A stretch of 7,260 nt of DNA, taken from the NCBI GenBank assembly GCA_019421725.1, contig JAHZES010000040.1:6549-13808 (forward strand). The letters run 5' to 3'. Made by a program: the position numbers and the translations under genes. Under the pieces are notes generated by a model. That model worked only from the letters and a program-made list of their open reading frames with translations, had not been told where the DNA came from and did not search any database. Of the stretch, positions 1-4,270 are shown piece after piece (the stretch's first letter is position 1; every line of letters starts with the position of its first letter). Source of the stretch: Clostridiales bacterium (GTDB taxonomy: Bacteria; Bacillota; Clostridia; Oscillospirales; Acutalibacteraceae).

Positions 1-82
1 CGAACTGCGGCCACATCGGGAATCCAATTTCCGCGATGCCGGCGCCGTTCATCACAACCTGTTCCTTACTGCTATTTGCCAT
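1..82 (-). CDS. DegT/DnrJ/EryC1/StrS-like aminotransferase, N-terminal fragment
   Basis: Only the first 27 codons are in the window; the gene continues past the left edge. The start is the ATG at 82-80, preceded by the ribosome site AGAAAGGCGG (100-91) at good spacing. The visible protein begins MANSSKEQVVMNGAGIAEIG and goes on with FPMWPQF. A short 'NG' segment followed by a F/W-P-x-W-P stretch is the usual opening of DegT-type PLP-dependent sugar aminotransferases, just before the conserved 'leu-x-SGK' region, which lies outside the window. Family members aminate keto-sugars in the cytoplasm for amino-sugar or deoxysugar synthesis, and some act as dehydratases or oxidoreductase-linked enzymes. 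The call rests on very little sequence and no catalytic lysine is visible. It is oriented like the transporter operon but separated from it by 242 bp and a terminator, so it is probably a separate transcription unit. Confidence 0.5.
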   Translation of the reverse strand, partial: MANSSKEQVVMNGAGIAEIGFPMWPQF

Positions 83-123
83 TTAAACAACCGCCTTTCT
101 GTTTTTGTCGAATTTTTGTTACA

Positions 124-164
124 GGTGTCACCCATTTGTTATAAATACAATAACACAGGGGGTG
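124..164. repeat. Nested dyad upstream of the aminotransferase-like gene (candidate operator or leader hairpin)
   Basis: The inner arms TGTTAT (137-142) and ATAACA (150-155) and the outer arms CACCC (129-133) and GGGTG (160-164) are perfect inverted pairs that share almost the same centre, near 146. A smaller palindrome, GGTG-T-CACC (124-132), overlaps the left outer arm. No T-run follows on either strand, so it does not look like a terminator. It lies about 45-80 bp upstream of the start at 82, where a promoter, operator or leader would sit. I found no convincing -35/-10 pair here. The role as a repressor site or leader structure is inferred from symmetry and position only. Confidence 0.4.
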
Positions 165-179
165 AGGGATAGGCAAGCG

Positions 180-275
180 GTGGCTGAACATTTTTTGAAA
201 CACGGCGTAACAGAGGAAGCCGACAGGATCATTGTTGAGGGTGCTCGCCTATGCCGGATAAAGCAAAGGGTCTGA
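180..275 (+). CDS. Possible small ORF of 31 residues, unrecognised
   Basis: A GTG-started frame reads VAEHFLKHGVTEEADRIIVE, then GARLCRIKQRV, then TGA at 273-275. A second in-frame GTG lies at 162. GAGGG (164-168) is an 11-base-spaced, mediocre ribosome site for the GTG at 180. The peptide looks helical and amphipathic with a normal residue mix, so it could be a small protein or the tail of a decayed gene, but I recognise no family. Its stop lies inside the left arm of the terminator hairpin of the opposite-strand operon, and no promoter is evident. It may well be a chance open frame. Confidence 0.18.
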   Translation: MAEHFLKHGVTEEADRIIVEGARLCRIKQRV

Positions 276-300
276 TCTCATTTTCACCGATCTCAGACCC
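256..300 (-). terminator. Rho-independent terminator of the transporter operon
   Basis: The arms GGGTCTGA (268-275) and TCAGACCC (293-300) form a perfect 8-bp stem. An alternative inner GATC/GATC pairing is possible. Read leftward, the stem is followed by TTTGCTTTATCC (267-256), which is T-rich. The stem begins 25 bases after the stop codon of the binding-protein gene. On the plus strand the following bases (TTCACGATA) are not T-rich, so it should work mainly in the leftward direction. Confidence 0.8.
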
Positions 301-324
301 TTCACGATATTTACTTTCCGGGAC

Positions 325-2007
325 TTATTTCAGGGAATTGAAGAAGCGATCGGACTGGGTCTGCTTAACCTCCAAAACCGTTTCGGCGCCCAGGTTCTTC
401 ATGTAGGAAACATAGCTGTCCCACTCGGCGTCAATATTAGCGGAGCCGGTGATCCAGCCGGCCACGGTCTCTTCGTAATATTTCTTAAGATCTGCGGAAT
501 AAAGGTTTTCAATTTCAGTCTCTTCCGGAGAGGGAGAAACCAGCGGGAATTCCTGAACCACATACGGTGCGTAGGCGGCAACGCCGTCTTCCGACTCCTT
601 GCGGCTGTCGGACATTTTGTAGACATAGCTATAGTTCTTCTCCATGTAATCCCACATGCAAGTGCCCAGCAAACGGGGAAACTGCTGCTCGTTGTTCAGG
701 TCTCTCCATGCGCCGAGCGATTCGTAGCCTTCCACAACGGGGTTTTCGATTTTGGCAAGAACGTTGTTCTCAAAAGTGAAGGCGATTCCGATCGGAGCGG
801 CATCAATCTGCATACTAATGAGCGGATCGTGCATATAGTTCATCCAGCGCATGGCGATCTCGGGGCATTCACAGGAAACCGTAATGGCCATGGCGGGCTT
901 GGTCGCATAGGGGCTGCTGTTGTCAAAGGCCCAGCGCTTTACGCCGTTGGAGTCGCTGAGCAGCGGCATAACGTCATATTCGTCGGCCTCAAAGTGTGCT
1001 GCGCCGACATAATAGCTGATCATGTAGCCCAGCATGAAGCCGTAAGACTGATCTTCAGTCTGTCCCTTTGCACGGAAGGTGGAAAGATCCTGTGTAAACA
1101 GCTCTTTGTCCAAAAGGCCTTCGCTGTAGCACTTCTGCAGGAACTTGGCGCATTCCTTTACGCCCTCCTGCAGGCGGCCGTCGACTACGGTGCCGTCATC
1201 TTCGACGTAATAGGTCGCGGGGTTTCCAAAGAAGCTGGTGAAGAAGTTGATGTAATAGAACGGAGAGCTCCACAGGCCGATTGCAAACGGGACTTCATCC
1301 GTTGTGTCGCCGTTTCCGTTCGGGTCGCCGTTTTTAATGGCGACAAGGCACTTGTAGAAATCGTCTACGGTTTTGGGAGTCTCAAGCCCCAAGTTGGCAA
1401 GCCAGGTTTTCGGCATGAACATCTGACCGTCGTAGCGTTCGGTATCATAAACGGTCGGGACCTGATAAATATGGCCGTCATAGCTCTTGATCTCCGCTTT
1501 CAGCTTGTCGCTGACAAGCTCATTGAAATAGGTCATGTACGGATAGTAATCGTCAAGCGCCATCAGGATGCCCTTCGGGCCGTAAGTGTTGACATCGTTC
1601 TTGTTAATAATGTTCGGACCGAGGACATCGGGATATTCGCTGCTTGCCCACAGAAGCGCCTTGCGCTCATCAACGGCAGTTTTAGCGATTACCTGCCAGG
1701 TGGGGTAAACGTTGGTCGCCTTTGAGATCTCTTTCATCATGGTGGTGTCTTCAATGTCGTTGACACCGGTGGCGATCAGTACGGTAAAGGTGCTCTTTTC
1801 ATCGGTGACCGGCAGGCCTTCCTCGTGGAACGTGTAGGTGCCGTCAGATGTGGTGATCGTTTTAGTACCGTTGCTTTCTGCGGAGGAGGTTCCAGAGGAG
1901 GCTTCAGAGGAAGCCGGGGCGGAAGACGTGTTGCTCTGGGTGCAGCCCAGCAGAGAGCTGCCGAGCAACAGGCATGCGAGCGCTAAGGTAAGGACCCGTT
2001 TTTTCAT
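325..2007 (-). CDS. Carbohydrate ABC transporter solute-binding lipoprotein, LplA/YtcQ type
   Basis: This 560-residue extracellular lipoprotein should capture a sugar, probably an oligosaccharide, and deliver it to the two permeases encoded just upstream. Seen: a signal peptide starting MKKRVLTLALACLLLGSSLLGC with lipobox LLGC and lipid-bearing Cys22, then a Ser/Ala/Thr-rich linker to about residue 48, then the mature fold. Family-like features are LLWASSEYPDV (about 118-128), the segment MFMPKTWLANLGLETPKTVD (about 196-215), an EF-hand-like loop DPNGNGDTTDE (228-238), and a C-terminal IDAEWDSYVSYMKNLG stretch. Length and these segments fit the 500-560 residue LplA/YtcQ group and distant AlgQ-type proteins. 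The ATG at 2007 is chosen because AAAGGAGAAG (2022-2013) precedes it; an in-frame TTG at 2025 would place that ribosome site inside the gene. It is the last gene of the operon. The ligand cannot be deduced. Confidence 0.93.
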   Translation of the reverse strand: MKKRVLTLALACLLLGSSLLGCTQSNTSSAPASSEASSGTSSAESNGTKTITTSDGTYTFHEEGLPVTDEKSTFTVLIATGVNDIEDTTMMKEISKATNVYPTWQVIAKTAVDERKALLWASSEYPDVLGPNIINKNDVNTYGPKGILMALDDYYPYMTYFNELVSDKLKAEIKSYDGHIYQVPTVYDTERYDGQMFMPKTWLANLGLETPKTVDDFYKCLVAIKNGDPNGNGDTTDEVPFAIGLWSSPFYYINFFTSFFGNPATYYVEDDGTVVDGRLQEGVKECAKFLQKCYSEGLLDKELFTQDLSTFRAKGQTEDQSYGFMLGYMISYYVGAAHFEADEYDVMPLLSDSNGVKRWAFDNSSPYATKPAMAITVSCECPEIAMRWMNYMHDPLISMQIDAAPIGIAFTFENNVLAKIENPVVEGYESLGAWRDLNNEQQFPRLLGTCMWDYMEKNYSYVYKMSDSRKESEDGVAAYAPYVVQEFPLVSPSPEETEIENLYSADLKKYYEETVAGWITGSANIDAEWDSYVSYMKNLGAETVLEVKQTQSDRFFNSLK

Positions 2008-2012
2008 TTTGA

Positions 2013-2022
2013 CTTCTCCTTT
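2013..2022 (-). promoter_or_regulatory. Ribosome binding site fixing the binding-protein start
   Basis: AAAGGAGAAG, read leftward, has its GGAG core 8 bases before the ATG at 2007. It decides for the ATG over the in-frame TTG at 2025, and the protein from the ATG begins with a clean lipoprotein signal peptide. Confidence 0.88.
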
Positions 2023-2041
2023 CAAGTGTAGAGCATTATTG

Positions 2042-2074
2042 ATACAGCGGTACGTAAAGACCGTACGGCTGTAT
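2042..2074 (-). other. Intercistronic hairpin between permease and binding-protein genes
   Basis: The arms ATACAGC/GCTGTAT (2042-2048 and 2068-2074) and GTACG/CGTAC (2050-2054 and 2062-2066) form a 12-bp stem with a single mismatched pair (C opposite C in the leftward transcript) and a 7-base loop. The gap between the LplC-type stop and the binding-protein start is only 78 bp, and the hairpin occupies almost half of it. Leftward of the stem comes CAATAATGCTC, with no T-run, so it is not a standard terminator. Such hairpins in transporter operons commonly act as mRNA processing or stability barriers that raise the level of the binding protein over the permeases; that role here is inferred. Confidence 0.65.
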
Positions 2075-2085
2075 TAAACGTTTTA

Positions 2086-3000
2086 TCAGCCTTTAATGGA
2101 TCCGATCATGATTCCTTTGACAAAATACTTCTGGAGGAAGGGGTAAAGAATCAGTACCGGCAGGCTTCCAACCACGATCAGGGAATACTTCAAAGATTCG
2201 CGCAGCATTTCCGCGCGTTCGATCTCTTCCGGATCGATCATATCCTCCACGTGGATGTTATTGTTGACCAGGATCTCACGAAGCACAAGCTGCAGGGGGT
2301 ACAGGTTCGGATCGTCGATATACATCATTGCGCTGAAATAACTGTTCCAGTGCCCCACCGCATAAAACAGGGTCATGATAGAAATCAGAACGCCTGAAAG
2401 AGGCAGAACGATTTTGAGAAAATAATTGAACCGGTTGCAGCCGTCTATGGACGCCGCTTCGTACATTTCTTCGGGGATGGACTGTTCAATATAGGACCTT
2501 GTCAAAATCAGATTGTAAGCGGATATGGCGCCCGGCAGTATCATTACCCAAAAGGAGTTGAGCAGCCCGAGGTCCCGGATGACAAAGTAGGTCGGGATAA
2601 TTCCGCCGCCAAAAAACATGGTGAATGTGATGAGAAAGTTGATCACCCGCCGCCCAGGGAACTTGATGGAAAGCGCATATCCGGTTACCATTGTCAGCGC
2701 AAGGTTGATCGCGGTGCCAACGACAGTATAGGCAAGCGTATTCCGATAACCGATCAAAATGTTTTGCCGGCTGAAAATCTTTAAATAAGAATCGAAAGAA
2801 AAGCCGACCGGCCAAAGAATCACCTCGCCCCGTCCTACCGCCTTGTAATTGGAGATAGACGCGATCAGGACAAAATACAGCGGATATAATACGATGATCA
2901 GAACTAAAATAAGGATCAGCAAGCTAATGATATAAAAAACGCGGTCCGCCTTGGAGGGGGGGATATGCTGCCGCTTTGAATTTTTAGAGGTCTGTTCCAT
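2086..3000 (-). CDS. Carbohydrate ABC transporter permease, LplC/YtcP type
   Basis: This 304-residue inner permease subunit forms one half of the membrane channel with the LplB-type partner. Seen: membrane segments near residues 21-49, 83-111, 119-141, 150-168, 200-218 and 272-291. The cytoplasmic EAA loop that docks to the ATPase spans about 177-200, with EAASIDG at 181-187 and IVLP at 197-200. The segment HWNSYFSAMMYI (217-228) and the ending FVKGIMIGSIKG (293-304) are characteristic of the LplC/YtcP branch of the MalG-like permeases. The start at 3000 is supported by AAAGGAGA (3016-3009), 8 bases upstream from its core. It follows the LplB-type gene by 29 bp and so is cotranscribed. No frameshift or missing motif is seen. 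The substrate is unknown. Confidence 0.95.
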   Translation of the reverse strand: MEQTSKNSKRQHIPPSKADRVFYIISLLILILVLIIVLYPLYFVLIASISNYKAVGRGEVILWPVGFSFDSYLKIFSRQNILIGYRNTLAYTVVGTAINLALTMVTGYALSIKFPGRRVINFLITFTMFFGGGIIPTYFVIRDLGLLNSFWVMILPGAISAYNLILTRSYIEQSIPEEMYEAASIDGCNRFNYFLKIVLPLSGVLISIMTLFYAVGHWNSYFSAMMYIDDPNLYPLQLVLREILVNNNIHVEDMIDPEEIERAEMLRESLKYSLIVVGSLPVLILYPFLQKYFVKGIMIGSIKG

Positions 3001-3029
3001 TTTTCTTTTCTCCTTTCATACCCTTAATG

Positions 3030-3986
3030 TTAAAACAGGGAGGTTTTAGAAAGCCTCGAAGAAATTGTATTGACGATCAGGAGAAAGACAAAGTTGATCA
3101 CCGAATTGAACAGACCAACAGCCGCGGAGTAGCTGTATTGTGCCGAGATCAGACCCTGTTTGTACACATAAGTCGAAATTACCTCGGAAGTGGCGGCGTT
3201 CTGCGTGTTCTGCATCAGATATGCCTTTTCGTAGCCGACGCTCAGAATGCTCCCCGAATTCAGGATGAGGATGATCACAATGGTCGGAAGGATCCCGGGA
3301 ATATCGACATACCAGATCTTTTTCCAGATCGAAGCGCCGTCAATGGTGGCAGCCTCGTAAAGCTCCGGGCTGATTCCGCTTAATGCGCCGACATAAATGA
3401 TCGCCGACCAGCCAAGGTCCTGCCAGATCCCGGACCACACATAAAGGTGACGGAACGCCTCCGGCTTTGCAAAAAAGTGAACTGCTTCTCCGCCAAAGGC
3501 CTGAATGGCGTAATTAACAATACCCATGGACGGAGAAAACATGACCTTCATCATACCGACCATGACGACGACCGAAATAAAGTGCGGCGCGTAGGAAGCG
3601 GTCTGGACAAATTTTTTGAACCGCTCGGAGCGCTGATGGTTTAAGAGCAGCGCCAGGATGAGGGGAGGAAAGAACCCCGCAATCAATTGATAAATGCTGA
3701 TTGCCAGAGTGTTTTTCAGCAGGATCGAAAAATACGGGCTCTTAAAGAAACGTTCAAAATATTTGAACCCGGCCCACGGGCTGCCCCAGATGCCCTTTAC
3801 AGGGGAAAAGTCGCGGAAAGCGATCTGGATTCCGTAAATCGGAAGGTAATGAAAGATAATGAAATATGTAAGCGCAGGGATAAGCATCAGATAAACCTGC
3901 CAGTATTTCTTCAGGTTTCTCTGAAATCCGGCCCCCGCCTTTTTGGTAACGCCGCAGCGGGATGCCTTTGTTGTTGAAAAGAGCAT
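3030..3986 (-). CDS. Sugar ABC transporter permease, LplB type
   Basis: This 318-residue membrane subunit is the first gene of the leftward operon. Seen: a basic N-terminus, a first membrane segment at about 30-55 (VYLMLIPALTYFIIFHYLPI), further segments near 88-115, 133-151, 183-203, 230-250 and 288-307, and an EAA loop with EAATIDG at 211-217 and DIP at 228-230 for contact with the ATPase. VGYEKAYLMQN (250-260) and the C-terminal SRLSKTSLF match the LplB/YteP branch of MalF-like permeases. The frame is open back to 4091, but the ATG at 3986 is chosen because AAGGAGG (4000-3994) lies 7 bases upstream and because the longer form would run through the promoter at 4056-4084. No ATPase gene accompanies the operon, as is usual for this family, which borrows an MsmX-type ATPase. 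Confidence 0.94.
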   Translation of the reverse strand: MLFSTTKASRCGVTKKAGAGFQRNLKKYWQVYLMLIPALTYFIIFHYLPIYGIQIAFRDFSPVKGIWGSPWAGFKYFERFFKSPYFSILLKNTLAISIYQLIAGFFPPLILALLLNHQRSERFKKFVQTASYAPHFISVVVMVGMMKVMFSPSMGIVNYAIQAFGGEAVHFFAKPEAFRHLYVWSGIWQDLGWSAIIYVGALSGISPELYEAATIDGASIWKKIWYVDIPGILPTIVIILILNSGSILSVGYEKAYLMQNTQNAATSEVISTYVYKQGLISAQYSYSAAVGLFNSVINFVFLLIVNTISSRLSKTSLF

Positions 3987-3993
3987 TGCCGTT

Positions 3994-4000
3994 CCTCCTT
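3994..4000 (-). promoter_or_regulatory. Ribosome binding site fixing the LplB-type start
   Basis: AAGGAGG, read leftward, is a full consensus site 7 bases before the ATG at 3986. It rules out the 35-codon longer reading that begins at 4091. Confidence 0.88.
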
Positions 4001-4042
4001 TTGTAAGCCGTTCACTTTTCGCAAGTTGCCCATCAAATGTTC

Positions 4043-4051
4043 GTTTGACAT
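4043..4051 (+). repeat. Third copy of a GTTTGA(A/C)AT element, at the operon transcription start
   Basis: GTTTGACAT here matches GTTTGAAAT at 4185-4193 and 4195-4203 at eight of nine positions. It covers the predicted start point (about 4049) of the leftward operon. A partial inverted partner, TCAAA (4033-4037), lies opposite TTTGA (4044-4048). It may be a site shared with the regulator promoter; the motif is short and AT-rich, so chance is possible. Confidence 0.3.
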
Positions 4052-4054
4052 ATT

Positions 4055-4064
4055 GAATATATTC
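4055..4064. repeat. Perfect 10-bp palindrome over the operon -10 box
   Basis: GAATATATTC is its own reverse complement and overlaps the -10 hexamer TATATT (4061-4056) of the leftward promoter. A repressor could occlude the promoter here, but palindromes made of A and T arise easily at -10 boxes. Confidence 0.3.
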
Positions 4065-4084
4065 CTTTTTGAACGCGCAGTCAA
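4056..4084 (-). promoter_or_regulatory. Sigma-A-like promoter of the transporter operon
   Basis: Read leftward, TTGACT (4084-4079) and TATATT (4061-4056) are separated by exactly 17 bases. Each differs from consensus at one position. The start point would be near 4049, which gives a leader of roughly 60 bases before the LplB-type ATG at 3986. It is the only good promoter found ahead of the three genes. Confidence 0.78.
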
Positions 4085-4182
4085 TGTACAATAATTTTAC
4101 GACAGCATATTCGTCAGAAAATGAGGCGGTTTTATGCGAAATATGCAGTTGAAAATAAAATGTATATTTATTTCAGCTTGAT

Positions 4183-4202
4183 TTGTTTGAAATTGTTTGA
4201 AA
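4183..4202 (+). repeat. Two tandem 10-bp repeats overlapping the regulator -35 box
   Basis: TTGTTTGAAA occurs twice back to back (4183-4192 and 4193-4202). The 10-bp period puts both copies on the same face of the helix, and the second copy contains the -35 hexamer TTGAAA (4197-4202). Direct repeats in helical phase are how AraC-type proteins commonly contact DNA, so this could be an autoregulatory site of the regulator encoded downstream. That link is inferred. Confidence 0.45.
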
Positions 4203-4225
4203 TTAGGTATTTTTCGCTGTATAAT
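4197..4225 (+). promoter_or_regulatory. Sigma-A-like promoter of the AraC-family regulator
   Basis: TTGAAA (4197-4202) and TATAAT (4220-4225) are separated by exactly 17 bases, with a perfect -10 and a 5/6 -35. The start point would be near 4232, which leaves a leader of about 39 bases before the ATG at 4271. Its position inside the upstream open frame confirms that translation does not start at 4121. Confidence 0.85.
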
Positions 4226-4256
4226 CTTCATGTGAATGTTGATGAAAAATATAGAC

Positions 4257-4261
4257 AGGAG
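4257..4261 (+). promoter_or_regulatory. Ribosome binding site fixing the regulator start
   Basis: AGGAG lies 9 bases before the ATG at 4271 and downstream of the predicted transcription start. It selects the 714-residue form over upstream in-frame starts, which would add a Tyr/Phe-rich segment encoded by promoter DNA. Confidence 0.8.
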
Positions 4262-4270
4262 ACATACGAA

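Noticed and set aside
829..1725. 298-residue plus-strand open frame opposite the binding-protein gene
   Set aside because: It is the antisense shadow of a clear lipoprotein gene, has no ribosome site, and its translation shows no recognisable domain.
2008..2085. A separate promoter for the binding-protein gene
   Set aside because: AT-rich bits such as AATAAT and TATCAA lack a properly spaced -35 partner; the gap is better explained by the hairpin and ribosome site.
2652..2815. Possible internal gene within the LplC-type permease (minus strand, other frame)
   Set aside because: The frame has no ribosome site and the permease frame is intact with all family motifs.
3987..4091. N-terminal extension of the LplB-type permease by 35 codons
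   Set aside because: The extension overlaps the promoter at 4056-4084, and a consensus ribosome site lies just before the ATG at 3986.
4121..4270. N-terminal extension of the regulator by 50 codons
   Set aside because: The best promoter (4197-4225) and the ribosome site (4257-4261) both lie inside it.
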